A DNA stretch of 64,000 nt, taken from Panagrolaimus kolymaensis. Taxonomy: Eukaryota > Nematoda > Chromadorea > Rhabditida > Panagrolaimidae. The stretch covers positions 1,798,001-1,862,000 of the forward strand of contig JAJQJQ010000017.1 of NCBI GenBank assembly GCA_028622995.1, given 5' to 3'. A model generated the notes under the pieces. It did no database searches, was not told where the DNA came from, and was given only the letters and a program-made list of their open reading frames with translations. The position numbers and the translations under genes were made by a program. This document shows positions 10,318 to 22,550 of this stretch, one piece after another. Position 1 is the first letter of the stretch. Each line of letters begins with the position of its first letter.

Positions 10318-11985
10318 TTCTTTAAAAAATATATTTTAAAAAAGATCCAGAAAAAAAGGACAAGAGAAAAAACAGAAGTTTGTCAATAATCTGAGTCACA
10401 AATCAACGAAAACGGCCTGCAAAGTGGCCTCCTAAGGCAATAGTCATGTCAAAACATAAATTTTGGCTCTCGTCGAATAACGGAAACTGGCCAGCAATCG
10501 AAGTGAAGACCGGAAGAGAAGCTCAAAGCAAAATGCGGCGTTATATATTTTTTTTTGTTTTCTGCTCCCTCGAGGCGGTCAGTCAGCAAGAATCTAAGGT
10601 CGTTGTTTGCAACTAACAACTTTCACGTTTTATTTTTTTGGAAAAAAAGAAGAAAAGTCAGGCTTTGTTTCAGACAAAAAAGAGCTTTTTCACAATTGAA
10701 AGTAATCGGGAAAAAAAGTGAAGGGTTTAGAGGAAGTAGGTGAAAAAAGGAGGGCGGTGCGCAAACAAGCATGCTATCGACGATGGCCCTCATTGCGCAT
10801 CATCAACAATGCATGCATCGCATCCATCGGCAAAGAGGAAAACAATAGCATACTCTTCCAAACGTAAATCAAGTCCCTGAGAACTCTATTTCTAAATGCC
10901 TTCCAACGTATTTCTTTATTCATTATTAATGAACAAATAGAACTATAAAAAAGCTAGCTGCCTGTGGCATTTCTCGCGACGGAAAGTCTGTTTAAAGACA
11001 TCCATCAAGTTTCAAGAAAACGTCTCTTGCGTTCTCGATGTTTATCTCCCCCAAAAAAAAGATGTGCTCCGTTCTGTTTTTTTGTGGATCTCCCAAGAGG
11101 TTTTAAAAAATGCAAAAAATGTCGCATCAAATCAGCTAACAATGGCTTCGTTTATCACTTATTTTTTAAGGAAGGTCACCAACACCAAAATTTGGAGCAT
11201 CTGTAGACGGCAAAAAAAAAAAACAATAATAAATAAATGACCTTCCAAAACAGGCAAGAGAGAAAGGCCAAGAGAAGAGGATGTATTCGCAATATTATTG
11301 GAAGATGATTTGTAATTGGCACTCGTCGAAATTCAAGAAGGCGGCGATAGCCATAAACAACATTGACCAAAGAAGGAGAAGAAGCAATTGGACACTCGTC
11401 GGTGCAAATTCGACGAATTTTTTTTGCGCCTCTGGGGGAGACGAAAAAAATGCAGCAAGCTTTGGCCCAATTAGAATGCAAAAGCAGGAGGAACGCATCC
11501 GCCCGGAAAATGGCAGGCAACGCATAAAAGTAGTGAATGTTCGAATTTTAATCCAAATAAGTGGGAAAACTAAAATACTCTCACATTTAAAAAAAAAGGG
11601 GGAATAACGTTTACGAGTAGCAAAAAATCAAGGAAGATTGAGGTCTCAAATTTGGAATAAAAAAATAATAATGGCACATTAGAGGGAAGGAAAACAAAGA
11701 GTGAGAGAAGAACCATTTACCATTGACCCATTTTTAAAATGGTTTGTTATTTTGATGGAAAAACAAAATAAGTGAAGCAAAATGTTATTAGATTTTGTCT
11801 TGGAGAAACAAGAAAAAGCAAGCTTTTGGTGTTCGCTCAATAATTAATTTCCGTCCATTACCAAAAATGAAGAAACAAATTTATCTTTATCTTTATTTAC
11901 ACATTAAAAAATAACAAGACCATGGGCTTTTTAAAGATAAAGAGAAAAATAAAAAGACCATAGATAAAGTTAAAATACTTTCACG
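10318..11985. other. Upstream region of tiam-1, no gene seen
   Basis: 1.7 kb with many A/T runs and some GC-richer patches (10400-10540, 10740-10850, 11270-11520). Open frames at 11281-11607 lack splice context, homology and coding bias and overlap on both strands. Probably the tiam-1 promoter and 5' region. Confidence 0.5.
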
Positions 11986-12326
11986 AATAATGAACGACTT
12001 TTATACCGTTGCGAAGAGAATAGTTTTAGTACACATACTTGACTTATTACAAGCAAGAAATTCAATGGTTCCTTTTACAGGAGGCATCTGTACAAAAATT
12101 TTAGTTAGTTCATAAGAAGTAGTTGAATAAAGTTGTCCTTCAACTTTTGTCAAAGATGCATTGTTTAACTTTTAGATTTGGAAAAATTTCAATAATAAAA
12201 GTAACAAAGCCATCTGCAGATTTTTCGTGAATATCAGCTTCATTGAAATAACCAAAAATATGTAAATCATCAATTGATGAATGAAAGAGATAAAATATGA
12301 GATATAGAAAAATTACCAATGAAATC
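11986..12326 (-). pseudogene. Possible degraded or unfinished gene fragment
   Basis: On the minus strand an acceptor-like TTTAAATTAG precedes 12326. The frame then reads ISLVIFLYLIFYLFHSSIDD, a hydrophobic stretch like a signal peptide, then LHIFGYFNEADIHEKSADGF and ends in a stop. A second frame overlapping its end reads KVEGQLYSTTSYELTKIFVQ, PPVKGTIEFLACNKSSMCTK and stops near 11986. The two join only by a one-base shift or a 26-nt intron too short for this genome. Composition looks coding, with paired Cys in the second part. It may be a broken secreted-protein gene or one whose splicing I cannot resolve. No family recognised. Confidence 0.25.
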
Positions 12327-12984
12327 CTAATTTAAAAAAAAGCCGATTTTGTCCTTATTTATCCAAATTTAGCTGACTTCCATTCTTTAACCTATTTGAA
12401 CAATCTTTATTTGAGAGTCGGAGATAACAACAAGAGAGAGATTATATTGACTTTGCATAAAATTCCAAAATATTTTGCATAATAAAATAATTTTAAAATT
12501 TTCATCTTCCTCAAAATTTTTGTTGAACTATGCTGAAAAACAAAATTTTTAACTCCTATGTTTAGTTCCGAAATGTTAACATCAACCTTTCAAAGATTAA
12601 TGAAGCACTTGAATGAAACTTCAATCAATATCTTTTATTATCAATTATTTATTTGTGGTGGCATATTTATACTTCTGAATGTTGTTTTCATTAAAAACCA
12701 TATTTTTAGTCAAAAAGTTATGTGCGACACCATTCCAAAAATAAAAGGATGATAAGAAATTCCAAACATTTTTCAAAATTTCGTTTCTTAAAACATTGAT
12801 ATACTGTATCTGTAACAAACAAGAAAAACAATTAATTTATTATTATAATAACATCAAAAGCGAAACAACCAAGCGGTTACAAAACAAATAAAATAAAAGT
12901 GCAAAGTCGTGATTCATAATCAACTTAATAAAATATTTCCATAATGTAAAGAGGTTAGAATTTAAGCATGTGATGAAGAAGGAA
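12327..12984. other. Intergenic, nothing identified
   Basis: AT-rich sequence between the fragment above and the TFIIS stop codon. Contains the TFIIS 3' untranslated region on the minus strand; no further gene supported. Confidence 0.5.
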
Positions 12985-14108
12985 TTAACAGAACTTCCAG
13001 CGATTGCCGCAATCTCGACAGTAGACGAAGGTAGTCATAGGTTCATCAGCAGATCTTGTTTGAACTTGACTATAGGTGCAATTGTATTTGTGACATTTAC
13101 CTGAAAAGTGTTTAATGAATAAAAGAGAAGACTACAATTTTTTCCCCGATGAATGAGTAGACGATGGTTACAAAAATGTAAGCAAATCATGTAAAATTTC
13201 ATATACAAAACAAAAAATCTTACCACACTTAAACATATCAGTTGGAGTACCTTCTTGAACGCTCATTTGATGTTCATTGATAGCTTCTTTGTGAAAAGCT
13301 TCTCGCATTTTCTTCATATCTGATGATGCCATTTCTTCTGATGTCATTTTAGCGAACTTTTCAGGTGATAAATTCCCAAGGATAACATTTTCACGTAAAG
13401 CTGGATTCTTTTTATCGCGTAAGTTGAAAACGCGGCTACGAAATGTTGATGTATATTTTTCACCATCACCATAAAGATTGAAAATAGCTGCTTCAATTTC
13501 AAGTGCAAGATTGTCTGGGTTCAAAGAGCCATCAGGAAGTGGACCGGAGATAAGTGACTTTGAAAGTATCATAACATTGCGTTCTCTAGTCTAAAATTTT
13601 AGAAAGTAATAACAAAAAGAAATTTTAAGATTTACAGGATCTTGAGGAGGTTTGATACGAGAAGGTTTAACACTTGTGGAAGCTTCTTGTTTTGGTTTAT
13701 CACCTTGTGTTGTTTCAGCAAGCTTTGGCTTTTTAGCTTCATTATTTTCAATAGGTGGCGTTGTAGTTGAACTTTTTTTGCGCGTTTCATTGTTGATTCG
13801 AGCAGGTTTGGTAGTTGGTGCAGCTTCAACTTTGTTCTTCCAATTTTTGATAAGTTGCTTGGCACGTTTGGCAAGTTTTTCATCTGATGTCTTTTTTCGG
13901 AAATCGTTCAAAATAAGACCAATACGAGTTTTCTAAAATCATACTGTTTTAATAGAAAGTAGTGTCGGTAAAACTTACGGATAGAACGTCAGGAGAAATT
14001 TCAGCATTTTCTAAAGCGACAATAAGTTCAGCAGCATCGTCCATAATTATATCACCAGAAGCCATTTTTTCAAGCTTGGTTGCGATAGGAAGTATTTCAT
14101 TTTCCATC
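12985..14108 (-). CDS. Transcription elongation factor S-II (TFIIS)
   Basis: Exons 14108-13979, 13932-13636, 13590-13224 and 13100-12985. The protein has the three TFIIS parts: an N-terminal LW/TND helical bundle ([20 protein letters not shown] ... [20 protein letters not shown]), a Lys/Thr/Pro linker, the central Pol II-binding domain ([40 protein letters not shown]), and the C-terminal zinc ribbon ([13 protein letters not shown] ... [11 protein letters not shown]) with the catalytic-loop RSADEP acidic pair. TFIIS rescues backtracked RNA polymerase II by stimulating transcript cleavage. The start is odd: the ATG just after TTTTTTTAG at 14109 is followed by five A, which puts it one base out of frame. 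With four A the protein would begin [15 protein letters not shown], as TFIIS usually does. Either the assembly has a homopolymer error or an upstream exon supplies the start. Confidence 0.92.
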
Positions 14109-14718
14109 TAAAAAAATAAATTAAAAATACGTGAAATAGTGAAAGCAATTAAATAAGTTAGTTAACACACGATTCTTTTCAACGTGATTATTTTAGTTTC
14201 TACCAACATTTTTGTATACAAAATTTTCTTTATTCCCTTTATTGCAAACATATAATAAGCTAATTTATTTATTACTTATAAATTTTATCACAAAATAATG
14301 ATACAAATACAAAAAAAGAGTAAAATTAAATCTTCTCACGGTTTACAAGATTTTTATACCGCTTTTTTTTTTTTACCAATTGATCATTAAATATATTTAG
14401 ATCATATATTCTTGAACTTCGGCCATAAATTATAAGCTAATCTGTGAAAAATAATATCCAAAAAGGCTGAAAACTAAAAAAGAAAAATTTAGAATTTGAA
14501 TGAAAGGAATTATTATCCAAAAAAAGATGTTATATATTAGCAACTTTGCAACTAAAACATATTGCCACATAAATGCACCAATAATGGAAACCATTATTAA
14601 CTACTGTAATTTCTAAAATATGCTAAAACTACATTAAATTTATTTTACCCTTATGTAATGTAATAAATTTTGAATATAATAATAAATAAATAATTAAATA
14701 ACCTAAAGGATTTCAAAT
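14109..14718. other. Spacer between S-formylglutathione hydrolase and TFIIS
   Basis: 610 bp of AT-rich sequence between two minus-strand genes. It holds the TTTTTTTAG acceptor next to the TFIIS start (14109-14117) and the hydrolase 3' end. A possible upstream TFIIS start exon with ATG at 14211 lies here, but its donor site is weak. Confidence 0.5.
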
Positions 14719-15754
14719 TTACAATTTTTTAGCATGGAATTCAAAGTGTTCAGCGATAAATGTTGCGATGTAAAAATAACTATGATCATAACCTTCACGT
14801 TTTTCAAACCGAATCTTAATTTTATGGTTTTCAACATTGACAAGATTTTCGGGCAAAAGCTGTTTTTCATGATAAAATTTATCTCCCATTCCTTGATCAA
14901 GAAGAATTTCTCGTTGTGGTCCATCATAATTTTTTGCAATTTCTGTTGAATCATATTCATTCCATTTTGATTTATCTTCAGCGGTGAGATATCCTGTAAA
15001 TGCTTTTTGGCCCCATTGGCAGTTAATAGGGTTACAAATAGGTGCGAAGGCACTAATAGAGCGGAAGATTTCGGGATTTTTAAGGCCAATTGAAATTGCT
15101 CCTAAATTAAAAATTAGAATTTCTCGAAAATAAAGAGTTTGCAAACCATGTCCGCCCATCGAATGACCCATTATTCCACAACGTTGTGAATTAATTGGCA
15201 AGTGAACAAAAACAAGTTCGGTTAATTCTTTAACAATGTAAGAATACATTCGATAATTTTCAGCCCATTTAGGATCTGTTGCATCCAAATAAAATCCAGC
15301 ACCTGTACCAAAATCATAGCTTTCATCATCACCTTCAATTTTGATTCCACGTGGACTGGTATCGGGATTGATTACAATTATTTTATGTTCAGATGCATAA
15401 CGTTGAAAACAGCTTTTTTCAATAAAATTTGTTTCAGTGCAAGTCAAACCTTTAATAAAACAATGTATTAATAAAAAAAATGGAATCAGAAGGGTTTACC
15501 TGATAAATAAAAAAGTGCAGGTAATTTTCCATTTTGAATATTTTCAGGAAGGTAAGCACCAAAACGTGCAGTACATTTGAGCTCTTTACTAAAAATAATA
15601 TTACACGTAATTAATATTAAATCAATCTTGCTACAATAAATGTGTATTTTGCCAAATGCAAGATATTTACAAACCTATAAAATTCATAGACTTTTTGAAA
15701 CCCTCCAAAGCTTTTTGCAGAAGATACTTCTTTTAACTCAATAGATGCTGCCAT
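14719..15754 (-). CDS. ESD: S-formylglutathione hydrolase (esterase D)
   Basis: Exons 15754-15675, 15588-15500, 15449-15147 and 15101-14719; 284 residues, the usual length of the family (about 280). The alpha/beta-hydrolase triad is intact: nucleophile Ser in GIMGHSMGGHG, Asp in ILLDQGMGDKF, His in REGYDHSYFYIATF. Other family blocks are YLSGLTCTETNFIEKS, GAGFYLDAT, WAENYRMYSYIVKEL and SAFAPICNPINCQWGQKAF. The 45-nt intron 15146-15102 splits GHG|AIS directly after the nucleophile elbow. The enzyme hydrolyses S-formylglutathione to formate and glutathione in cytosolic formaldehyde detoxification. It is divergent from crtc-1 with a 379-bp spacer. Confidence 0.95.
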
Positions 15755-16133
15755 GGCAAGAAAAGGCTCTCGAATAACTTTAAAATCGCAAAGGGCCCAA
15801 ATAGTGTTCTAAATAGATGAGTGATAAAAATGCTAAAAATGGAAGTGCTAGAATTTAAAATTTGTGAAAAAACCCGCATTTTCCTGAAAGCTTATCTTGT
15901 CGCGAACTAGTCGTCACATTTTAAAATAATAAAATAGCAAGAGATGTTTTACGTTAACGTTTTTTATATATTTATATTATTGTTCTATAATTTTAAAATT
16001 ATTTATTCATTCGTTTTTACTTATTTATCCGCATTTTAATTTTTTAAATTAGAACTTTTCAAAAATATCATTGATTTATTTTCTAGATTTCCTGTGGCAT
16101 TTTTTTGTTGTTGGTATATATAAAGCCGAAGTC
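15755..16133. promoter_or_regulatory. Divergent spacer between the hydrolase gene and crtc-1
   Basis: 379 bp serving as upstream region for both genes. A TTATTTTCTAG run at 16075-16085, about 48 bases before the crtc-1 ATG, could be an intron or trans-splice acceptor. No specific factor site is claimed. Confidence 0.4.
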
Positions 16134-17457
16134 ATGAAACCGTCCAATATGTCAGGAAATACGCCGAGAAAGTTTAGCGAAAAGATTGCTATGATGAATC
16201 GAAAACAAAATGAGGATCAAGAGCAATTTCGAAGTGTTATGAATGAAGTAAGCGCCATTACAAACAAGACAAGATCGCCGGGTAGTTCTCAAGGTTCGCC
16301 TAATGCTGGCACTCCAACCGATCCAACGGTTATGATGCAAATGACTTCTCCTTATAATATACCTAATCAGCCACCACCTAATAATATGCTTGGGCCACAT
16401 CCGATGACTTCATCATCGATGGGTTGGAACAGACCAGGAGGTTCATTACCAAATGTTCACCAAATAGCACAAAATCCTATGGATGCTTATAACAATTGGG
16501 GAGGTTATTGGCCTGGCGCTCCACAAATGCAGCAACCTCATCATCCCCAACAAAATCAACCGCATCCTCAACGTACTCGATCTCCAGGCGCTCAACATTA
16601 TCATCCTTATCGTAAATCAAATGAAAGAATACCTCAAAATGATAGTTCTAGTCCCACCAGCGTACATTTACAACCACCCGATAATTCTTGGTCAAGGTAA
16701 AATTGTTTTAATCGTTGTTAAAATAACAAAAGCCCAATTTAGAGCAAGAAGTGATCCAACAATTCACATGAATACAGTTAACCCTAATAATTATTATTAT
16801 AATGGCCAACAATGGTCACCAGATATGTTAACAAATGGTCAACATCCCGTTCAGCATCACCAACAACAGCAACAACAACAACATCATCAACAACAGCAGC
16901 AAAATATGTATCAGCAACAACAACATCAGCCCCAACAACAGCAACAACAACCACCTCATCATCCAGCAATGGCTCCACCAGCTCATATGGGTTATCCCGC
17001 GGCGCAATATTCTCAACCTCAATCCATGGTTAATTATGATACAGCGACGATGCAACAAATGCATCAACCAATGAATGATATGCCAATCGGTTCATTGCCT
17101 GCTAATCCAACATATATGATGCAATCTTCATCAGCTGCAAGTCCACCAGGGCCAATGAGCGTTGGACCATACCCGAATCAACAACAACTTTCAACTCCTG
17201 CCGTCGTTTCCGAATCACAATCAGCTCCAACAAGTCCAGCACAAAATTATGAAACGCCTCGACAACCTCAATGGCCTCCAACAAGACATTATTCTGCAAG
17301 CCCCGATACAATGGATATTCCAAATATTGTTTTAACAGGTGCAGATGGAACCTTAGATTGCTTCCAAGGGTTACATTTGGATTCAGATGATATGAGACAA
17401 TTAATGAATGATCAACATCAGTTAGATCCATCATTGGAAACGCAATTGCTCAATTAA
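16134..17457 (+). CDS. crtc-1: CREB-regulated transcription coactivator (CRTC/TORC)
   Basis: Exons 16134-16696 and 16743-17457; 425 residues if the ATG at 16134 is used, with the Met five codons later as alternative. The N-terminal CREB-binding helix is diagnostic: TPRKFSEKIAMMNRKQNEDQ. Two regulatory Ser sites of the family are present: GGSLPNVHQI, matching the N-terminal CRTC site, and PPDNSWSRARSDPTIHMN, matching the AMPK/SIK site that binds 14-3-3 (it spans the exon junction). A long Gln/His tract (bases 16846-16968) and a Pro/Ser-rich region follow. The C-terminus (PNIVLTGADGTLDCFQGL, LDSDDMRQLM) resembles the transactivation domain. CRTCs shuttle to the nucleus when dephosphorylated and coactivate CREB; in worms this links energy state to lifespan. 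Confidence 0.93.
16846..16968 (+). repeat. CAA/CAG/CAT repeat encoding a Gln/His tract in crtc-1
   Basis: About 120 bases of mixed CAA, CAG and CAT codons giving runs of five to seven Gln interrupted by His, Met-Tyr and Pro. Mixed codons argue for slow point mutation rather than recent pure-repeat expansion. Confidence 0.85.
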
Positions 17458-19185
17458 TAATTTTTCTGATTTTTTTTCCTTCAATTATGTGGGCACATTC
17501 TATCTCTCTCACGATCGACTTTTATTTTTTTAAATGTTTTTTTTTGTAATTCCTCCTCAGGGTACGCTAGATTTATTTAGTTATATTTTATTATAATGCT
17601 ACTCTCTTTATCTCTTTACTCTTTTTCGCTTATTCCTCCATTGGTCACAACGGCCCTCAAAAAACAATTTTGCCTCTTGCTATTCTCTCTCGGCTTAAAA
17701 AATAAGCTAAAACCACACCTTATTATATCCATTTTTATCTTTTATCCTTACTATAATTATTATTACATATAATATCATTTTTATTTTTTTCATTTTAATT
17801 CGAAACCTTTTACGATTCGACATTTATTATTATTATTCGTTCCTTGATTTTCTTCTTCAGTTTATTCAATAATATAAATATATATAATATTGCTCCATTT
17901 TTTATTTTATCGTCTCTTAAAAAAATCTCTCAAGGCCAATATACTTCTTCCTTTTCGTCTAACTAAGCAACAACCAACTTATTTTTTTCGCGCCATGTAC
18001 AGACCTTCTTATATATTGTAATTTTGTTTAATGATTATTTTTTTTAATATCACAAATATATTGTTATAATAGTATTAAACAAAAAAGAGATGAAGAAATT
18101 ATTTTATTTTTACTGTATTTTTTTTCTCCAACGAAAAGTTTGTTTTTCATTTACACATTTTTTTTAAAATGCATGAGTTCATGCAAAAAAACAAAAAATA
18201 AAATTGATTGGTTTCATAGTTTGTATCGTTTTTAAGCTGCTTGCTTCTTCCACTTCTTTGACATCCTAAAAAAGAATGAAAAAAGGGCTTAACTTTAAAG
18301 AAAAGAAGAAAAAAGAAGTGCTATTCTTTTTGAAATATATTTTCACCTGTCGAAAATAACAACTACCCTCTTTTTTTTACACTTCCTTTTGCAATCAAAG
18401 CTTCTTAGAAAAGACTCAAAAAAATGTAAAAATAAATACGATAATGAAATGAAAGATAAAAAAAACAGCCGGCTGGCTGCTCGACTATATGCATATAGAT
18501 GAAAACTGAATTAACTATAAAAAAATGAACAAAATAAAATTCTTTTTATTTTAATTTAAAATTTTGTACATAATTATTGATAAGCTTGAAAACTAAAAAT
18601 GGCATCTTTTTTTTTTATCAAAAAGAACGGAACTATCTTTGCTATTCAAAATTTCCAATTCAAGTATTGAAAAATAAAGTTTACATAACAAGAAGGTGTG
18701 GTAATTCAACCACCTCCTCGATTTTTTTTGATACCTTTGGTTTTTATTTATGAAATTCTTAAAGCGACTATCACAACTTGCAAGCTGTGGAATTTAATTT
18801 ATAAAAAAAATTATACAAAGAATTTGCGAAAAGCAATAATATTATTTTAGATCCATGCTATGTTATGTTTGAGTTTATTTTGATTTAAATAGGGATTCGG
18901 AGCTATTTAAAACTTTTAAAATTAAATTAAGAATTTATATAGAATTTCAGCAACAATTTCAAGGATTTTATGCATTTACTTCTGTAAAAGTCGAAAAGAA
19001 ACATCTTCCTATTTTTGTGAAATTAATCTAAATAATAATTGTAATTGTTGCTTTAATAATAAAATCATACATAAATCGAAAATATATTTTCTTGTATCAA
19101 CAAAAGGTTAAATGTCCAAATTAATTATTAGAAGATACGCTAATATTCTTTTCATTATATATAAAGTAAACTTTGAAGGAATGTA
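17458..19185. other. Intergenic region between crtc-1 and PIG-O
   Basis: 1.7 kb, T-rich near crtc-1 (3' untranslated region with several AATAAA-like signals near 17870-18090) and otherwise AT-rich. A short minus-strand frame ending KKWKKQAA near 18240-18264 follows a good TTTTTTAG acceptor but could not be tied to a gene. Nothing else supported. Confidence 0.5.
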
Positions 19186-22100
19186 ATGGTATTGTTGCCG
19201 CGACTTTGTTTAATTGCAACAGCTTTCATAACAGCATTATTAATATTTCAAAAAGGATTTTTATTGAAGCGTCAAGTCCTTCCAAACAAAAGTCAATGCA
19301 GTGATGTTTTGGCAAATTCAAATTGTTGTTGGTCTACGCCATCTTATAATCGAACAATATGGTTTATAATCGATGCACTTCGTCATGATTTTGTTGATCC
19401 AATTGATCCTTTGAAAATTTCATATAATGAAAGACATTTTCGTGGACAAATGCCAATTATTTCGGGTTTACTTCAATCAAATCCAACAAATGCTCGGTTA
19501 TTTAAATTCCTTGCCGATGCTCCAACAACTACTTTGCAAAGATTGAAAGCTCTAACAACGGGCACACTTCCAACATTTATTGAAGCAGGAGATAATTTTG
19601 GTGGAACTGAAATTCTTGAAGATAATTTAATTGATCAAATTGTTAATTCAGGAAAGAATATAACTTTTCTTGGAGATGATACATGGACAACCCTTTATCC
19701 TGGAAAATTTGCACGCGAAATGGCTGTACCAAGCTTTGATATAAAAGATCTTCATAGCGTTGATAATGCTGTAAATTCAAAAATTTTCTTTGAATTAGAA
19801 CGCAATGATTGGAGCCTTCTGATTGCTCATTGCCTTGGTGTTGATCATTGCGGTCATCGATATGGACCAGATCATCCTGAAATGGCAAAGAAACTCCAAC
19901 AAATGGATTCATTGATTTCAAAATTAATTGAAAAAATGGATGATGATACTTTACTCATAGTTATGGGAGGTATTTTTTAAAAATTTTTTTACCAGGCCTG
20001 AATTCGAGATTTCAGATCATGGAATGACCACCTCTGGCGATCATGGCGGTGATTCAGATAATGAAGTTGGAGCTGCATTATTTGTTTATTCAAAGCGGGA
20101 ACTACCAAATATTAATGGAGAAGATACGGTTGCCCAAATAGATTTTGTTCCAACTCTTTCATTATTAATGGATATTCCAATACCTTTTTCAAACCTTGGT
20201 TCAGTAATATCTTCATTAATTCCATCTGAAAGACTTGAACATTTTTTAAAAATTAATTGCATGCAAATTATTCGATTTGCTCAAACTTATATGCAACATG
20301 AACCTTCAGTTACTTTACAACTTGATTGGGTACTTCGACAATTCGAAGCTGAAAATAGTAATGATCCAAATCAATCTAAAGCAGCCATCATTCGAATTCA
20401 ACAAGTTTTACGCGAAATTTGGACAAGTTTTGATTTGCCTATTGCAAGATTAGGCTTGATTGCACTTTTTGAAGCCATCGCTTTCACCCTCGTTCAACTC
20501 GTTGCACAAATAGCTAATGTTCAAGGAGATTTTTATGGAAATCTTACAATTGCAATTTGGCTTTTTCGCTCGGGTTTTTTCCTTCTTCAGCTTTCACTAT
20601 TTTTAGCAGGTAATGGTGATGGATTAATTATTCCATTATTGAATATTTCTCTCATCCTTTCATTTGGATATCATGCCATTGTACTCGTAGTTCAAATGCT
20701 TTCACTTCGATTTCAATTTAAAGCTTTATTTCCTTTTATCGTTGCTATTGGGCATTCATTAAGCTTTCTATCAAATAGTTTTATCGTTTATGAACCTTCC
20801 ATAATTCGATTTTGCCTTCAAACAATTATTTTTATTTCATTATGGTTATTTTTTAAGAAAATCAAGTTAGTTTTTTTTTTGCAATTATATTTACGAGTAA
20901 TGAATGAAGTAGTAAATCATAAAATAACACCCTACGTTACTTCAATATCTTATACGCTTATTTCATTTAAATTTCTATTTTACAAAATCCAACCATTTCA
21001 GAAATCCTCGAAAGATACTTTTACAAACAATTTGGAAGAACCATCGTTTTATGTTTCTTTCACTTATTTCCTTAACCGTAGCAATCCGATTTGGAGCCTT
21101 TTTTGAGCGATGTCGCGAAGAACAAGTGGATTGCACTCAAACTCCATTGGTTTCAACACTTTCATCATTGCCCTTCGATTCTTCAAAATTTCTAAGGATT
21201 GCTTTTGGGATTTCAAGTTTAATTGGCCTCAATCTTTGGCTTCGTCACAAAACATTAATATTTGCTGATAAAATTCCATCATTGCGAATTATTTCAGCTT
21301 TGTCATGGCCAATTCTTTTATGTATTTCGTTACATTGGCTTTGTGAATTTCTTTCATCCAATTTGGATGATTTTAGCATTCGAACCGCACAAATTGTTTA
21401 TTTTTATTTTGGTTTAGTGTTTATTTATTCAATATTTTCCCTTCCTCGAAATGTCTTCTTTCAAGTTATTTTTCATTCAGGAACTTTAGTAACTGCCATG
21501 ATTCTTGGTGATGGGCTTACTCCAAATCTTTTTGCTTTAATTTTTATTAATGACTTTGTAATTTTGGCTTTTAATGGTAAGAAATTTTTTGAAATGAATA
21601 CTTTAACATTTTGTACGCAATTTACTTAAAAAACTTATTTGTAGCCAAAAACTATAAATACGTTAAATTTTAATGAAATAAAAATGATTATAGATGTTTT
21701 ATGGCGGATGTTATTTTCTTCTTTACTGATTTCACATGGGTTTTTTTCGTCGGCCCATACATCAACATTAGCTCAAATTCCTTGGCAGGCAGCCTTTATT
21801 GGAATCCCAGGCAACTTTCCTTATCAAGCTGTACCGGGTTTCCTCGTGTTTTTACATCTCTTCGCTTCGACAATTATTCTCCCTCTTCATGACTTTGCCT
21901 TCGATCGAATTTCAACCCCTCAAATTATTTCACTTATTACATTTTCTGGTTTAAAAGTAAATTATTATTATTATTGTCCCCTTAAAATTGACAGCATTTT
22001 TTTAAAATGATTTTAAAGTTTAACTTAAACAATTATGGGTTATTTTTAGGCCACCGGAGTTTCTATTGCAGCATTTGTTCACCGTCGTCACTTAATGCTC

Positions 22101-22214
22101 TTCAAAGTTTTTGCTCCCAAATTTATTTTTGAAGGCCTTTCTTTCATTGTTCTTTGTGGTGTTATTTTTTTGCTTTCTTTGCTCAAATCTTTTAAGCGTG
22201 GTGGTGAAAGATGA
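19186..22214 (+). CDS. PIGO: GPI ethanolamine phosphate transferase 3 (PIG-O)
   Basis: Exons 19186-19969, 20016-20865, 21002-21576, 21694-21956 and 22050-22214; 878 residues. It begins with a signal-anchor (LCLIATAFITALLIF), followed by a lumenal alkaline-phosphatase-fold domain with metal-binding and nucleophile motifs of the family: WFIIDALRHDF, APTTTLQRLKALTTGTLPTF (nucleophile Thr region), FLGDDTWTTLYP, AHCLGVDHCGHRYGPDHPEM and MGDHGMTTSGDHGG. The C-terminal half has many membrane spans. PIG-O adds phosphoethanolamine to the third mannose of the GPI precursor in the ER, the group later used to attach proteins. The GDHG motif is split by a 46-nt intron. An extension past 20865 stays open to a stop about 240 nt on, but only splicing to 21002 continues the family. 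Confidence 0.92.
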
Positions 22215-22550
22215 GAATAAAAAAGTACTTTATGACGTAGAGAAAAAATAAATAAATAGATACTGTATCAATTTTGAAAAAGAGTGTAAACTTCAAAGGA
22301 CAAAAAATGTGCTTTACTCCCATTAAAAAAAACCTTGAAGGTTAACAAAATATACTTAAACTAAAACTTTACAAAATTGTAGAATGAATAATCCTTTGTG
22401 AAATAAAAAGGATATAAAAAAAAATGTGGTTTAAAGCTTCCCATAAAAAAATCTCAGAGTTTGTAATTTATGCAAATTTATTTATCATGAAATTCGTCCT
22501 TTTTAAAAAATAAATAATAAAAAACGAACAAAACATTCATTCTTGCAAAA
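22215..22550. other. Spacer between PIG-O and the Ser-rich gene
   Basis: 336 bp between two genes on the same strand. It contains AATAAA-like signals at 22245-22255 and 22510. Slightly too wide for a typical nematode operon gap. Confidence 0.45.

Noticed and set aside
11176..11607. Open frames over 100 codons on both strands
   Set aside because: They overlap on opposite strands, are rich in Arg, Lys, Cys and Ser from AG-rich sequence, and lack splice sites or family motifs.
15101..15146. Continuous reading through the hydrolase intron (LQTLYFREILIFNL)
   Set aside because: The stretch is in frame but absent from the enzyme family and has GT...TTTAG borders; splicing restores GHSMGGHG-AISIGLKNP.
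18240..18365. Minus-strand reading KRKCKKKRVVVIFD spliced to MSKKWKKQAA
   Set aside because: Good acceptor and in-frame join, but the upstream exon cannot be extended, composition follows A-rich sequence, and no ribosomal or other protein matches well enough.
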